Assembly (NCBI GenBank): GCA_000209515.2
Contig: AEVK01000067.1
Span: 1 to 40,913, forward strand
DNA length: 40,913 nt
Direction: 5' to 3'
Source: a gamma proteobacterium IMCC1989
GTDB lineage: Bacteria > Pseudomonadota > Gammaproteobacteria > Pseudomonadales > Cellvibrionaceae
The number at the start of each line of letters is the position of its first letter. Position 1 is the stretch's first letter. Both the position numbers and the translations under genes were made by a program. This document shows, piece by piece, positions 1 to 10,152 of the stretch. The notes beneath the pieces are model-generated. The model searched no databases, was not told the DNA's origin, and saw nothing but the letters and a program-made list of their open reading frames with translations.

Positions 1-2792
1 CCCGCACAAGCCAGCAAACCCAGCATCGACATAATGCTCATGGCTTTATCCATAATTAAGTGCCCTAGTATTGCACCAACAAAGCCAAAAGGGATGGCAG
101 TCAGAATTAATAACGGCTGCCAGTAAGAACGAAAAGCAATCGCCATCAGACCGTAACTCACAAAAACAGCCACCAACATATTCAGATATAAAGTACTGTT
201 AAATTCTTTTTGTTCGTTTAACGAACCAGCAACCTCCATATGTAAACCGGTAAATTGCTGCTGCCAAAGCGGTAGGTTTTCACTTAGCACTTGATTCGCT
301 AATGTTAACGCATCAACACCTTCAGTCAGCTCGGCAGAAACAATAATAGTACGGCGGCGATTCTCGCGATTAATCACACTGTAGCCAGCAATATCCACAA
401 CCTCCGCCACGCTAGTTAATGGCACTGCCCGACCCTCTTGAGTGCGAATATAAATACCTTCGATATTTTCTAGTGTGCGACGCTCACTCTCTGGGTAACG
501 CAACATCACTTTAATATCGTCGGTGCCTCTTGGGATACGCTGCACTTCGACACCGTAAAAACCTTGTCGAATTTGCGAAGCAATATCTGCCAACCGCAAA
601 CCTAAAACTTCTGCATGGGGCTTAACGCGCAACTCCACTTCTTTACGCGCACCTTCTAATGTATCTTCTATATCGTAAACATTTTCGTAAGAAGCCAATG
701 CAGTTTTTAAGGCTGCAACCGAATCAAACAACACCTGTTGATTATTGCCTGCGACATTCACTCGAAAACGCAACGCTTTACTGCTGGAATTAATGGTATA
801 GCGCAAGCTCAACTCTTTCACGCCCTCTATGTCACCAATATTTTCTCGCCAGCGATCTTTGATTTGAATAATATTCACTTCACGATCTTCAGCAGGTGTC
901 AGCGCGACTCTAACGCGCACGGTACTACCTGATGCAATAGAGCGGATTGCTCTAATAAAATCTTGATCTCCATTAATGCCTACTAATTTTTCATCGTTTT
1001 TTAGTTGATAAGCTGCTTGTTCGATTTGTTGCTGTACCTTTTTAACATCATCAAATGCTGCACCTTCTGCAAGCGTGGCAGAAATACGAATACTGTTAGA
1101 TGTCGCTTGCACTTTAAATGAGGATTTAACATAACCACCGGATAAATACATAGTAAAGACAATCGTGAAAAACAATAAAAACAACACCAATGTTTGACCA
1201 TTAAAACGTAATGTTCTTTCTAAGAAAGGGCGATAATATTTTTCAGCTGCCGTCTCCATTCCCTGAGACATTTTATTGCGCAATTTTGTAAACCAAGAAA
1301 ATGTTTTTTGTTTTTCACTGCTGTCGGAATTAATACGGTAATGCGACAAGTGCGAAGGTAAAATCAGAAGCGATTCGATGAGTGAAAACAACAAACACAC
1401 AATCACCACGACGGCAATAGGATACGCTAACGACCCCATCCATCCGGGCAAACCAAACATACCTGAAAAGAAAATAACGGTACTAATAACCGCGAACAAT
1501 ACCGGTTTATAAACGAACAACGCGCCGGATTTTGCTGCTGCAATACCTTGTTCGCCACGACGCTGACTGGCATAGACACTTTCTCCGACAATAATTGCGT
1601 CATCAACAACGATACCTAGTGCTAATAAAAAACCGTACATAGATAACATATTAATGGTGATACCCGTGTAAGGCAGCAAGACAAACACACCAATAAAAGC
1701 AGTGGCAATACCAACACTCACCCAGCCCGCCAAAGAGGGCGTTAAAAACAACATCAACACAACAAAGACTAATGCCAAACCACTAATGGCATTTTTTAGC
1801 AGTAGATTCATACGACTTTCAAATAACAAAGAGCGGTCGCGCCAAATGGTTAATTCCATATCCGCAGGCAATCGTGTACGTAATACCTCAATCAATTCTT
1901 TCGCTTCAGCAGCAGCATCAATAACATCGGGCGGCGTAGTGGTGAATAACTCTAAATAAGCCGCCGGTTGCCCATTAAAATTATCTTCGCTGTCATCATC
2001 TGCAAAACCGTCAGTAATCGTCGCAATGTCACCTAATAACAATTGTGCGCCATTATCGCTAGTCGCAATGACAATGTTAGAAAACTCTTTTGCGGAATAT
2101 GCCTGCCCACGAGTTTGTACTTGCACGTTGCCTGCATCGGTTTTAACCGTGCCGCCGGGTACATTCAATGAGGAGCGGCGAATGCGAGTCGCAATATCGT
2201 CTAGTGTTAATGCATATTGACGTAAAGTTTTTTCAGAAACTTCTATCGACATTTCATTGTTGCGCACGCCTTCGATAGTGACGCTAGATACCGAAGGCAG
2301 CAAAGTCATTTCATCTCGCAACCATTGCGCCGTTTCTTTTAATCGTTGTTCATCGGCATCACCGTGAATGGCGACACTCATCAATGGTCGTTTTGGAATG
2401 CTCTCTCTTACATTCACCGCATCTACTTCATCAGGTAAAGTAGCAATTGCATCAATGCGGGTTTTTACATCATTAAATAAACGCTGACTGTCATAGTCTT
2501 TGATAATGGTTAATGTAAGTTGGGCTAAGCCCTCTCGTGCGGTTGAAAAAATCTCGTCGATGCCTTCTAGGTCAGCTACGGCTTCTTCCAAGCGCACAAC
2601 GACTTGCGTCTCGACTTCACTTGGGCTTGCGCCCTTATAAGATGTGCTGATACTAATACTGCTTTGATCTGTTTGAGGAAAAACAGTTTTTCCTATTGCC
2701 GGAATATTTTTTAAACCTACTAATAGAATAACGACCATTAATAAATTGGCCGCAATTGGATTTTCAATAAACCATTCAACAATACGTTTCAT
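1..2792 (-). CDS. RND efflux permease (AcrB/HAE1-type), 3' end beyond window
   Basis: Inner-membrane proton-driven multidrug or solute exporter that works with a periplasmic adaptor and an outer-membrane channel. I translated the minus strand from ATG at 2792; the frame stays open to position 1, giving about 930 residues of an expected 1020-1080. The N-terminus begins MKRIVEWFIENPIAANLL, a cytoplasmic helix followed by TM1. The paired aspartates of the proton relay in TM4 are visible in GIVVDDAIIVGESVY near residues 392-405. The last visible part reads PFGFVGAILGHLIMDKA and then SIMSMLGLLAC, typical of the late TM helices. An in-frame TAA lies four codons upstream, fixing the start. It follows the adaptor gene by 60 bp, so the two are probably cotranscribed. 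The substrate cannot be predicted. Confidence 0.93.
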   Translation of the reverse strand, partial: MKRIVEWFIENPIAANLLMVVILLVGLKNIPAIGKTVFPQTDQSSISISTSYKGASPSEVETQVVVRLEEAVADLEGIDEIFSTAREGLAQLTLTIIKDYDSQRLFNDVKTRIDAIATLPDEVDAVNVRESIPKRPLMSVAIHGDADEQRLKETAQWLRDEMTLLPSVSSVTIEGVRNNEMSIEVSEKTLRQYALTLDDIATRIRRSSLNVPGGTVKTDAGNVQVQTRGQAYSAKEFSNIVIATSDNGAQLLLGDIATITDGFADDDSEDNFNGQPAAYLELFTTTPPDVIDAAAEAKELIEVLRTRLPADMELTIWRDRSLLFESRMNLLLKNAISGLALVFVVLMLFLTPSLAGWVSVGIATAFIGVFVLLPYTGITINMLSMYGFLLALGIVVDDAIIVGESVYASQRRGEQGIAAAKSGALFVYKPVLFAVISTVIFFSGMFGLPGWMGSLAYPIAVVVIVCLLFSLIESLLILPSHLSHYRINSDSSEKQKTFSWFTKLRNKMSQGMETAAEKYYRPFLERTLRFNGQTLVLFLLFFTIVFTMYLSGGYVKSSFKVQATSNSIRISATLAEGAAFDDVKKVQQQIEQAAYQLKNDEKLVGINGDQDFIRAIRSIASGSTVRVRVALTPAEDREVNIIQIKDRWRENIGDIEGVKELSLRYTINSSSKALRFRVNVAGNNQQVLFDSVAALKTALASYENVYDIEDTLEGARKEVELRVKPHAEVLGLRLADIASQIRQGFYGVEVQRIPRGTDDIKVMLRYPESERRTLENIEGIYIRTQEGRAVPLTSVAEVVDIAGYSVINRENRRRTIIVSAELTEGVDALTLANQVLSENLPLWQQQFTGLHMEVAGSLNEQKEFNSTLYLNMLVAVFVSYGLMAIAFRSYWQPLLILTAIPFGFVGAILGHLIMDKAMSIMSMLGLLACA

Positions 2793-2852
2793 ATAATATT
2801 CTTACTTATCGGCATTCTTATTATCAGTCATCTTAATTAATCTACTGCTGGA

Positions 2853-4001
2853 TTAAGGTAATACGTTGACTTGCATGTCAGGCTGCAATACTCGAGGGTC
2901 GCTAATGACAATACGTTCACCTACGGCTAAATCGCCTCGCACTAACACCATGCCTTTTTCGCTGCCCATTATTTGAACCATGCGCTGCTGAATACGATCA
3001 TTTTCTACGACATAGACCCACTGATTTTTTATCAACGATTTTTCGGGCAATGCAATCACCGCATCTAATGTGATTCCCTCAATAACCGCGTCAACAAATA
3101 GCCCCATCACCAAGGGATAAGCATGCACATTTAGATCAAACGGCGCATTCACTTTTGCTACTGCTGTATAGAAACGTGTAGTCGCATCTACCGTCGATTC
3201 AGTTCGTATTAAGCGTGCTTGCCACTCACGTTTTTCGCCGGCTAAATTGGCCGATAGGGTAATAGAACGCTGCTCGCCCTCTTCAAAAATAGTGCCTAAA
3301 GGCAAGCCTAAAAAAGCCAGCTGTTGATCACTTAACGGTAACTTAAGCTCGGCACTATCGCTCTCGTATATATCGGCAACCGTCGTTCCCGCAGTCACAT
3401 ATTGGCCCACATCCACATAGCGCGTATCAACCCTTCCCGTAAAGGGTGCATTAATCGTTGCACGCTGCACACTTAAGCGAGCGAGGTTGCGTTGCGCTTG
3501 TGCAGACGCAAGTTGTGATTGCGCGGCATTCACCTGAGGCGCACGTAATGACAAAGCGTTCGCTTCTTTATTGCCTAAATCGCGCCATTCACGCTTTGCT
3601 TGTCGGGCCTGACCTTTTTCTAGTGCAAGCTCGCGAGCCGCTACCGCAACCTGCGCTTCGGCTTCTACTAATCGATATTGGTAGTCTCGATCATCTAGGG
3701 CGATTAACGTGTCTTCTTTTACAAACTCGCCTTCATCGATAAATCGAGGATGGGCTGAAATTACACGACCAGAGACCTCGGCAACTAGCTTAATGGCGCG
3801 GCGTGGCTCAACTGCTCCCTGCGTATTCACATACAGCGTTTTAGTTTGAGGGCTAGCCGCCATTACTGACACAGATGGCGGAACTGCAGCCACAGGAGGT
3901 CGGGTTTTGGGCTGGGGGCGAAACCAATACAATGCCGCAGCGATAAGCGCGCCCACTAATAAAATAATAATGACGTTGACTGAACCCGCATGACGGTTCA
4001 T
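2853..4001 (-). CDS. RND efflux periplasmic adaptor (membrane fusion protein)
   Basis: Periplasmic adaptor of the HlyD/AcrA family, linking the RND permease just downstream to an outer-membrane channel. The 382-residue product has one N-terminal membrane segment (about residues 7-26), a proline-rich linker, and a lipoyl-like half motif VSGRVISAHPRFIDEGEFV near residues 90-110. A long Ala/Gln/Glu-rich helical hairpin follows (about 110-180), then the second lipoyl half INAPFTGRVDTRYVDVGQYV and beta-barrel and membrane-proximal domains. ATG at 4001 is preceded by GAGGAA at 7-nt spacing. It is the first gene of the efflux operon and diverges from tex. No regulator gene is visible beside it. Confidence 0.92.
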   Translation of the reverse strand: MNRHAGSVNVIIILLVGALIAAALYWFRPQPKTRPPVAAVPPSVSVMAASPQTKTLYVNTQGAVEPRRAIKLVAEVSGRVISAHPRFIDEGEFVKEDTLIALDDRDYQYRLVEAEAQVAVAARELALEKGQARQAKREWRDLGNKEANALSLRAPQVNAAQSQLASAQAQRNLARLSVQRATINAPFTGRVDTRYVDVGQYVTAGTTVADIYESDSAELKLPLSDQQLAFLGLPLGTIFEEGEQRSITLSANLAGEKREWQARLIRTESTVDATTRFYTAVAKVNAPFDLNVHAYPLVMGLFVDAVIEGITLDAVIALPEKSLIKNQWVYVVENDRIQQRMVQIMGSEKGMVLVRGDLAVGERIVISDPRVLQPDMQVNVLP

Positions 4002-4016
4002 GTAGTACTTCCTCTC

Positions 4017-4060
4017 TTTCGGTTGTTCTTTTGTTCTTTCACTTGTTCTCTCGCCTGTTC
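4017..4060. repeat. Degenerate 12-bp tandem repeat in the adaptor leader
   Basis: Units TTTCGGTTGTTC, TTTTGTTC (short), TTTCACTTGTTC and TCTCGCCTGTTC follow one another directly. On the minus strand they give recurring AGAACAA in the untranslated leader of the efflux adaptor mRNA, just upstream of its ribosome binding site. The rest of the 4002-4285 divergent gap is AT-rich and presumably carries both promoters, but I see no clear -35/-10 pair. Confidence 0.6.
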
Positions 4061-4285
4061 TTACACGTTATTTCTATTCGCCATTTGCCGATAGTGGGAA
4101 CTGATAGACATCTATTCAGCAACACATAAAAATAATTATATTTCAAGACTGTTTATACGTTCGATTTTACGCATAATGCCATACTTTACTTAATCTAAGC
4201 GGCTTAAACACAGTTTATTTGCTCTATACATTTCAAGCCTACGGTGTAAACCACAACGCATCAAAACTATAAGTGACCCCTTTTT

Positions 4286-6628
4286 ATGACTAGTATTTTC
4301 CAACGCATTGCCGATGAACTTTCAATACGATTACCCCAAGTAACCGCAGCAGTAGAATTACTTGATGAAGGGGCCACTGTCCCCTTTATTTCCCGCTACC
4401 GTAAAGAGGTCACTGGCAGCCTAGACGATACGCAAATGCGCCAACTCGAAGAGCGTCTGGGTTATTTACGTGAGTTAGAAGATCGCCGTGCAGCTATTAT
4501 TAAAAGCATTGATGAACAAGGCAAGCTCACCCCTGAACTCAGCGCCGATATTGCCAACGCTGTAACGAAAAACCAGCTAGAAGACATCTATTTACCTTAT
4601 AAACTCAAACGTCGCACCAAAGGGCAAATCGCCATAGAAGCGGGCTTAGAATCATTAGCAAATGGTTTATACGAAAACCCTAACCTCAATCCAGACGACG
4701 AAGCGGCGAAATATCTCAATGACGAGCATAAAATCACCACAGCTAAAGAAGCATTAGATGGTGCAAAGTACATCCTGATGGAGCGCTTTAGTGAAGATGC
4801 CAAATTATTAGGTAAGTTGCGCAGTTTTTTATCCGACCAAGGCTTGATATCTGCTGCCGTATTAAAAGGTAAAGAAGCCGAAGGACAAAAATTTAGCGAC
4901 TATTTCGAGCATCAAGAACCGTTAAAAAGCTTACCGCCTCATCGCGCACTGGCCTTGTTTCGCGGTCGCAATGAAGGCTTTTTATCGTTGAATTTAAATG
5001 TCGACACCACAGATTTAGCCGACAAACACCCCTGTGAAGTCATGATTGCTGAGCACTGGGAAATAAGCGATGAACAACGCCCAGCGGATAAATGGCTAGG
5101 CGAAGTCGTGCGCTGGACATGGCGCATCAAACTATTGACTCACATAGAAACTGACCTGTTTTCACAAGCCAGAGAATTAGCAGAGGCAGATGCGATTACT
5201 GTTTTCGCCAACAACCTAAACGATTTATTACTCGCCGCCCCTGCGGGGCAAAAGGGCACTATTGGCTTAGACCCCGGGTTACGCACAGGGGTCAAAGTGG
5301 CCGTAATCGACGAAACAGGAAAAGTCTTAGATCATGGCGCTATATTCCCTAATCAACCGCAAAAACGCCTACAAGAAGCCGAGGCCGTATTAGTCAACTT
5401 CTGTCAGAAATATAATGTCGAGCTGATTGCTATTGGTAACGGCACCGCCTCAAGAGAAACCGAAAGCTTTGCCAACGATGTGCTCAAACGTCACCCGGAG
5501 CTACATGCTAAAACAGTCATGGTAAATGAAGCCGGCGCCTCTATCTACTCAGCAAGCGAGTTTGCCGCAAAAGAGTTTCCTGACTTAGATGTGACGATAC
5601 GTGGCGCAATTTCTATTGCTCGCCGCTTACAAGATCCACTCGCCGAGCTAGTAAAAATCGAGCCTAAGTCAATTGGGGTAGGTCAATATCAACACGATGT
5701 ATCACAGGCGAAATTAGCCAAGGCACTAAACGCCACCGTAGAAGACTGTGTAAATGCCGTTGGCGTTGAGGTCAATACCGCCTCTGCCCCACTATTGGCT
5801 CGTGTATCCGGCTTAAATCAGACGATTGCCAATAATATTGTGGCATTTCGTGACCAACACGGACGTTTTAGCCGCAGAGAGCAATTGAAAGACGTTCCAC
5901 GTTTAGGTGACAAGACCTACGAACAGGCCATTGGCTTTTTACGCGTCGCTAATGGCGACAATCCCCTAGATGCATCTGCCGTTCACCCTGAATCTTATAC
6001 GGTGGTAGAAGCCATGTGCCAGCAATTAGGCACCGCCGTGAATAACTTACTCAGTGACACCACTAAACTGCGTACTCTACAGCCAAAAGATTTCACTAAT
6101 GAGCGCTTTGGTCTGCCTACCGTAGAAGACATTTTCAAAGAATTAGAAAAACCCGGACGTGACCCTCGTCCAGAATTCAAAACTGCTAGCTTTAAAGAAG
6201 GGGTCGAAACCTTAAAAGATTTAGTACCTGCGATGATATTAGAAGGGGTGATTACTAACGTGACCAACTTTGGTGCATTTGTTGATATTGGTGTTCACCA
6301 AGACGGCCTCGTACATATATCAGCACTCTCCAATACATTTGTTAAAGACCCTCGTACAGTGGTTAAAGCAGGCGATATCGTCAAAGTAAAAGTCATGGAA
6401 GTGGATATTCCGCGAAAGCGAATTGCATTAAGCATGAGACTTGAGGACGAAGTAAATGCTCACACAGATTCTGCTAGTGGTTCTTCTAAGACGAATAGAG
6501 CAAGCAAGCAACCATCGCATAAAGCACCTCGCCATCAACGCCAGAATGCCTCTGCACCAACCGCCAAACCTGCTGTAGGGTCAATGGGTGATCTATTAAA
6601 GGCCGCGATGAATAAACCTAAAAACTAA
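4286..6628 (+). CDS. tex: Tex-family RNA-binding transcription accessory protein
   Basis: Cytoplasmic nucleic-acid-binding protein of the Tex (toxin expression)/Spt6-like family. The 780-residue product shows the full domain order: N-terminal helical Tex domain with the near-invariant [17 protein letters not shown], a YqgF/RNase H-like domain starting at [15 protein letters not shown] (about residue 326), helix-hairpin-helix repeats (about 485-570), and an S1 RNA-binding domain at [16 protein letters not shown] (about 652-720). A basic, Ser/Lys/Ala-rich tail follows. Length matches the family. The ATG start fits the conserved N-terminus, though only a weak AAGTGA lies upstream. It is monocistronic by position, divergent from the efflux operon. 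No lesion seen. Confidence 0.97.
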   Translation: MTSIFQRIADELSIRLPQVTAAVELLDEGATVPFISRYRKEVTGSLDDTQMRQLEERLGYLRELEDRRAAIIKSIDEQGKLTPELSADIANAVTKNQLEDIYLPYKLKRRTKGQIAIEAGLESLANGLYENPNLNPDDEAAKYLNDEHKITTAKEALDGAKYILMERFSEDAKLLGKLRSFLSDQGLISAAVLKGKEAEGQKFSDYFEHQEPLKSLPPHRALALFRGRNEGFLSLNLNVDTTDLADKHPCEVMIAEHWEISDEQRPADKWLGEVVRWTWRIKLLTHIETDLFSQARELAEADAITVFANNLNDLLLAAPAGQKGTIGLDPGLRTGVKVAVIDETGKVLDHGAIFPNQPQKRLQEAEAVLVNFCQKYNVELIAIGNGTASRETESFANDVLKRHPELHAKTVMVNEAGASIYSASEFAAKEFPDLDVTIRGAISIARRLQDPLAELVKIEPKSIGVGQYQHDVSQAKLAKALNATVEDCVNAVGVEVNTASAPLLARVSGLNQTIANNIVAFRDQHGRFSRREQLKDVPRLGDKTYEQAIGFLRVANGDNPLDASAVHPESYTVVEAMCQQLGTAVNNLLSDTTKLRTLQPKDFTNERFGLPTVEDIFKELEKPGRDPRPEFKTASFKEGVETLKDLVPAMILEGVITNVTNFGAFVDIGVHQDGLVHISALSNTFVKDPRTVVKAGDIVKVKVMEVDIPRKRIALSMRLEDEVNAHTDSASGSSKTNRASKQPSHKAPRHQRQNASAPTAKPAVGSMGDLLKAAMNKPKN

Positions 6629-6760
6629 GTTTTATGGCAATAATGATTACCAATCAACAAATACCATACTTCTGATTAATTTTTTTAGGCAAGACTGAAA
6701 TTCCTATACTACTATTGTAAGAGACCTTAACAACTTTAATAACCCAATAGTCGTAAACGA

Positions 6761-7369
6761 ATGAGCCAACCAATAGTGCTGAGCGAAGACCATCGCGATT
6801 GCTTACAAGAAATCAGTAATGTTGCCATGGGACAGGCAGGTGACCATCTTGCGCGCCTCCTTGATGCCTTCGTCATCTTGTCGATACCTCATGTCGCCAT
6901 CTTGTCACCTTCCGAAATTGCAATGGCGGTACAAACGGTAGACGATCAAAATGTTTCTGGTGTTTGCCAAGGATTCATTGGCGGCGGTATCTCTGGCGAG
7001 TCCATGCTGTTATTCAACGATACCAGCTTCATCGACTTAGCAAAGCTGATGGGATATGAAGACGAAGTCTCGGCCACAGCAGAAAAAGAAGTGCTTATTG
7101 ATGCCACTAACATCTTAGTTGGCGCACTACTACGTGGTATCGCAGAACAAATGGACATTGAATTTAGTTTTGGGCCACCCGCCATTTTGGGTCAGCATCA
7201 AGAGCTAGATAAGCTACTCAGCTCCAAACATGTACGCTGGAACCAAGCGCTGGTCATTGAAGTTGGCTATCAAATTGAGAATTACGATGTGCAATGTGAT
7301 CTATTAGTCGTCATTACAGAGCGTTCGTTGCACTACCTACTGAATAAATTAAATTATCTATTAGGCTAA
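6761..7369 (+). CDS. CheC-like (CheC/CheX/FliY family) CheY-phosphatase domain protein
   Basis: Probable cytoplasmic phosphatase acting on phosphorylated CheY-like receiver domains. The 202-residue product carries two copies of the CheC signature. The first is intact: D13-x3-E17-x2-N20, then proline 43 after exactly 22 residues. The second has N117 and proline 140 at the same spacing, but aspartate (D114) replaces the catalytic glutamate, so perhaps only one site is active. It ends 10 bp before the diguanylate cyclase gene, implying one transcript. No cheY, cheA or receptor gene lies nearby, so its partner receiver is elsewhere or it works outside chemotaxis. Catalytic activity is inferred from the motif alone. 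Confidence 0.8.
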   Translation: MSQPIVLSEDHRDCLQEISNVAMGQAGDHLARLLDAFVILSIPHVAILSPSEIAMAVQTVDDQNVSGVCQGFIGGGISGESMLLFNDTSFIDLAKLMGYEDEVSATAEKEVLIDATNILVGALLRGIAEQMDIEFSFGPPAILGQHQELDKLLSSKHVRWNQALVIEVGYQIENYDVQCDLLVVITERSLHYLLNKLNYLLG

Positions 7370-7379
7370 ATAACCAGAT

Positions 7380-8372
7380 ATGTCTGAAGAACCTGAATCA
7401 CAAGCTTTTCTTAATGACTTTCGTTGGATTATGGACGTTGTTCAGAATGTCGATGTGGGTCTTGTCTTATTAGATAAAGACTACAAAGTGCATCTATGGA
7501 ACAGTTTTATGCAAAACCATAGCGCCACTGCCGCTGAAGAAGTGATTGGGCATTCATTATTTGATCTTTTTCCGGAAATTGACGAAAAGTGGTTTCGCCG
7601 CAAAGTACAATCAGTTTATGTGTTAAAGAATTCTGCATTTACCACTTGGGAACAACGCCCCTATTTATTTCGCTTTGATAACTATCGGCCTATTACTGGC
7701 AAAGCCGAGTTCATGTATCAAAACAGTACTTTTATTCCTATTCAAGGCTTAGATGGCAGTACCGATAGCATTTGTGTGATTATTTACGATGTGACCGAGC
7801 AAGCCATCAATAATATTGAATTAGAAAAAGTCAACGAAACGTTGGAATATATTAGTAAAACAGACGGCTTAACCGGTTTACTGAACCGGAAAACATGGGA
7901 AAACCTGCTTGAAAAAGAATATGAACGCGAAAGTCGTTACCACGAAAACTGTTCATTAATTATGTTTGATATTGATCACTTCAAAAAAGTGAATGATAAC
8001 TATGGGCACCCTGCTGGCGACGAAGTTATCCGACAAACAGCAGACATTATTAGGCACTCTATTCGTAAAACTGATATTGCAGGACGCTACGGCGGTGAAG
8101 AGTATGTGATTTTATTGCCACATACACCGATTGATTCAGCGTATGTATTAGCGGAAAGAATTCGTAAAAAAATCGCTGCTAAACCAGCCTGCTACGAAGA
8201 CCAAGTGATTAACTATACGGTCAGTTTAGGCGTGGCTGCATTTGACCCTTCATTAAAATCGCCCACTAATTGGATCGACTTTGCAGACCAAGCGCTCTAT
8301 CAGTCTAAACAGGCGGGACGTAATGCTACAAACATTTATCAGTATCCAGAAAAACCTGTCGAAGAAGGCTAG
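7380..8372 (+). CDS. PAS-GGDEF diguanylate cyclase
   Basis: Makes c-di-GMP from two GTP. This soluble 330-residue protein has no membrane segments. It has an N-terminal PAS-like sensor domain (about residues 10-140, with VDVGLVLLDKDYKVHLWN), a short helical linker, and a GGDEF domain beginning at TDGLTGLLNRKTW. The catalytic motif is GGEEY at 238-242, an active-type variant. An inhibitory-site RxxD (RKTD, 229-232) precedes it by the usual five residues, so product feedback is expected. It is cotranscribed with the CheC-like gene just upstream. Together they suggest receiver phosphorylation and c-di-GMP production are linked, which is inference. The PAS ligand is unknown. Confidence 0.93.
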   Translation: MSEEPESQAFLNDFRWIMDVVQNVDVGLVLLDKDYKVHLWNSFMQNHSATAAEEVIGHSLFDLFPEIDEKWFRRKVQSVYVLKNSAFTTWEQRPYLFRFDNYRPITGKAEFMYQNSTFIPIQGLDGSTDSICVIIYDVTEQAINNIELEKVNETLEYISKTDGLTGLLNRKTWENLLEKEYERESRYHENCSLIMFDIDHFKKVNDNYGHPAGDEVIRQTADIIRHSIRKTDIAGRYGGEEYVILLPHTPIDSAYVLAERIRKKIAAKPACYEDQVINYTVSLGVAAFDPSLKSPTNWIDFADQALYQSKQAGRNATNIYQYPEKPVEEG

Positions 8373-8472
8373 GATCATGGATATGGAACAAAATAATGGA
8401 ACACAACATAAGGAGCTTCTAAACAAGTAGAAAAACAGCAATATATTATTTCTGTTACAATTTTGCCCCATC

Positions 8473-8478
8473 TATAAT
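8473..8478 (+). promoter_or_regulatory. Candidate -10 element TATAAT for the lipoprotein gene
   Basis: A perfect TATAAT lies 32 bp upstream of the ATG at 8511 in the gap after the cyclase gene. A matching -35 at normal spacing is poor (TTCTGT at 8450-8455), so this is only a candidate promoter. Confidence 0.35.
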
Positions 8479-8510
8479 GGTCACAGCACCAAAATTTGTC
8501 AGGGCAATCC

Positions 8511-9083
8511 ATGTTACATTTTTTAACACCTCTATTTATACACTGCCATTATTTAACTTGCACAAGTATTCAACGCATTAGCCTAACTCGGCTTTTGATA
8601 TTGCTAAGCTTATCTTTAACCATCACTGCATGCGCGACCAATACGCCTAGATCTACAGCTGAGTCTACGTCACAAGAAAAGGCAACAGCGTCGGAGCTAT
8701 TCCATCAAGATTCGACGGTATACTTTGCTGATAAAAAAGCATCTGTTAGCCTGCGCGCTAGTTTTATTCAAGAGACAACTCAATCACCTTACGAAGTCAC
8801 TACGCAATCGCTAATGAACGGCTATAAATTACAATTCCGTTCTATTTTAAAAGGTAATAATGTCATTGAAAAGGTCTCGATTATCGCTGGTGGGAAAAAA
8901 ATAACGCTGTTAGACAAGCCATTATTTATACAAGAGAACAAAGGCTTAATTATTAACTCTAGCAAAGAAGAAGCACTCTTCATTATGGATCAAAGTGATG
9001 CCACGCTACGATTTAAATTCAACCAACAATCGTATTTAATGAGTCTTCGTAATCACACGCTCAGTGAATTTATCGTTCCTTAA
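8511..9083 (+). CDS. Uncharacterised lipoprotein
   Basis: I do not recognise the family. The 190-residue product from ATG 8511 has an unusually long N-region followed by a hydrophobic stretch and a lipobox ITAC with the lipidated cysteine at about residue 41, so it should be membrane-anchored and periplasmic. A Thr/Ser-rich tether follows. The rest (about 60-190) alternates short polar and hydrophobic stretches, as beta-rich domains do. A TTG at 8496 in the same frame would lengthen it by five residues; ATG is preferred. The gene converges with the gspN remnant on the other strand. Confidence 0.6.
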   Translation: MLHFLTPLFIHCHYLTCTSIQRISLTRLLILLSLSLTITACATNTPRSTAESTSQEKATASELFHQDSTVYFADKKASVSLRASFIQETTQSPYEVTTQSLMNGYKLQFRSILKGNNVIEKVSIIAGGKKITLLDKPLFIQENKGLIINSSKEEALFIMDQSDATLRFKFNQQSYLMSLRNHTLSEFIVP

Positions 9084-9130
9084 ACTCATGAAGAAAAAGG
9101 CGGTTTTATGATACGGGGGGCGGTGATATG

Positions 9131-9170
9131 GGGACTTTGGTATAGGAACTTTGGTATAGGGACTGTTATA
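9131..9170. repeat. 14-bp tandem repeat, about three copies
   Basis: GGGACTTTGGTATA, GGAACTTTGGTATA and a shortened GGGACTGTTATA follow one another directly in the convergent gap downstream of the lipoprotein gene. Confidence 0.8.
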
Positions 9171-9190
9171 ACAAAAGGCCATGATACGAA

Positions 9191-9229
9191 GGCTCTAACT
9201 GAGCCTACCGTTTGGATTAACGGTTAATC
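9191..9229. terminator. Two small hairpins in a convergent gap
   Basis: GGCTC-TAACT-GAGCC (9191-9205) and GATTAA-CGG-TTAATC (9215-9229) are perfect inverted repeats between two convergent genes. Neither is followed by a clear T-run, so a terminator role is possible but not firm. Confidence 0.4.
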
Positions 9230-9236
9230 TACCGAT

Positions 9237-9994
9237 TTAGTAATTGAAGTAATACCGCTTTCCGGCAACATTTGAAGACATTAACTCTAGACTTTCAGCT
9301 AAAGAGGTAGGTAACTGAGCATACGGCTCGATAAAACCAGTCACTGCCCACTGCTGCTGAGGCGAGAAAGTGGTCGTTAATTCTATCTGCAAAGGACTGT
9401 TTAGATCACTGACCTCAATGTAATAGCAAACGGCTCACTCGCAGCAAGGATCGACAACACATCGCCTAGCGCAAACCAGCTTTCTCCATTATGCCACTGA
9501 GCACGGGTCCAAACGGCTTCTCCATACACATCTAATAAACGGCTATCAACGATAGTCGCAGAAGATATATTGACCACCCACTGCCCTGCTATCTCAAGCC
9601 CGCTGACCTTAGCTAAAGTTTTTGCGTCGATTTCGATAACACTATCTATTATTTGGAAACGTGATTCTACTAATTGATAGCATAAGCGAAAATGAGTATC
9701 TATCAATTCTTGCGATGCGCTATTAGCCCCGTCTACACACCAATTTGTAGAGGCTAACGTCTGCCAATCGAACCGCCAATGTAACTGGCCTACATCAATA
9801 CGATAGCCTCTATAATCAACAGAAAGCCCCTCCACTTCACCATGCCACCAATATCCCGTAATGGCCGAAAAGCTGAGCCGTTTATGCTTGAATAATGCAT
9901 CGCTCAAAACACTGTTAGCAGGTAATAACAGAATACCGATTATGCTAACAACTAGTATCGCCATACTAATCACTATGAGTCTTTTGCTATTCAT
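9237..9994 (-). pseudogene. gspN: Type II secretion protein GspN, frameshifted
   Basis: GspN is a bitopic inner-membrane protein of the type II secretion machinery. The ATG at 9994 opens a frame of 197 residues with one membrane segment (about 7-25) and a GspN-like start including SFSAITGYWWHGEVEGLS. It stops at 9401. Reading on in another frame from about 9420 to a stop at 9237 gives about 60 more residues, including LQIELTTTFSPQQQWAVTGF. This is the expected GspN C-terminal region and restores the usual length of about 250. One missing base near 9419-9423 (ATTAC/ATTGAGG on the minus strand) explains both halves. It is either a real frameshift or a sequencing error. GspN is absent from many type II systems, so secretion may survive its loss. 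It lies 3.9 kb from gspM, its normal neighbour. Confidence 0.78.
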
Positions 9995-10152
9995 GTAGTT
10001 CTAACCCGCTGTTTGCGTTACTTGGTTTTCACACATTTTATTCGCTTAATTTTTGGTAAAGACGATTATTCACACCTACACTCTATGTAAGCTTATGAGT
10101 TTTTCATTCACACTCTCATTATTTTTATTCACTTCTGGCTATAGACAGAACT

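Noticed and set aside
738-2220. Several plus-strand ORFs of 60-85 codons opposite the efflux permease
   Set aside because: They lie antisense to a continuous, well-conserved RND frame and show no domain, start signal or coding character.
8511-9083. LolB identity for the unknown lipoprotein
   Set aside because: Length and lipobox are compatible, but none of the LolB sequence features or its usual neighbours are present.
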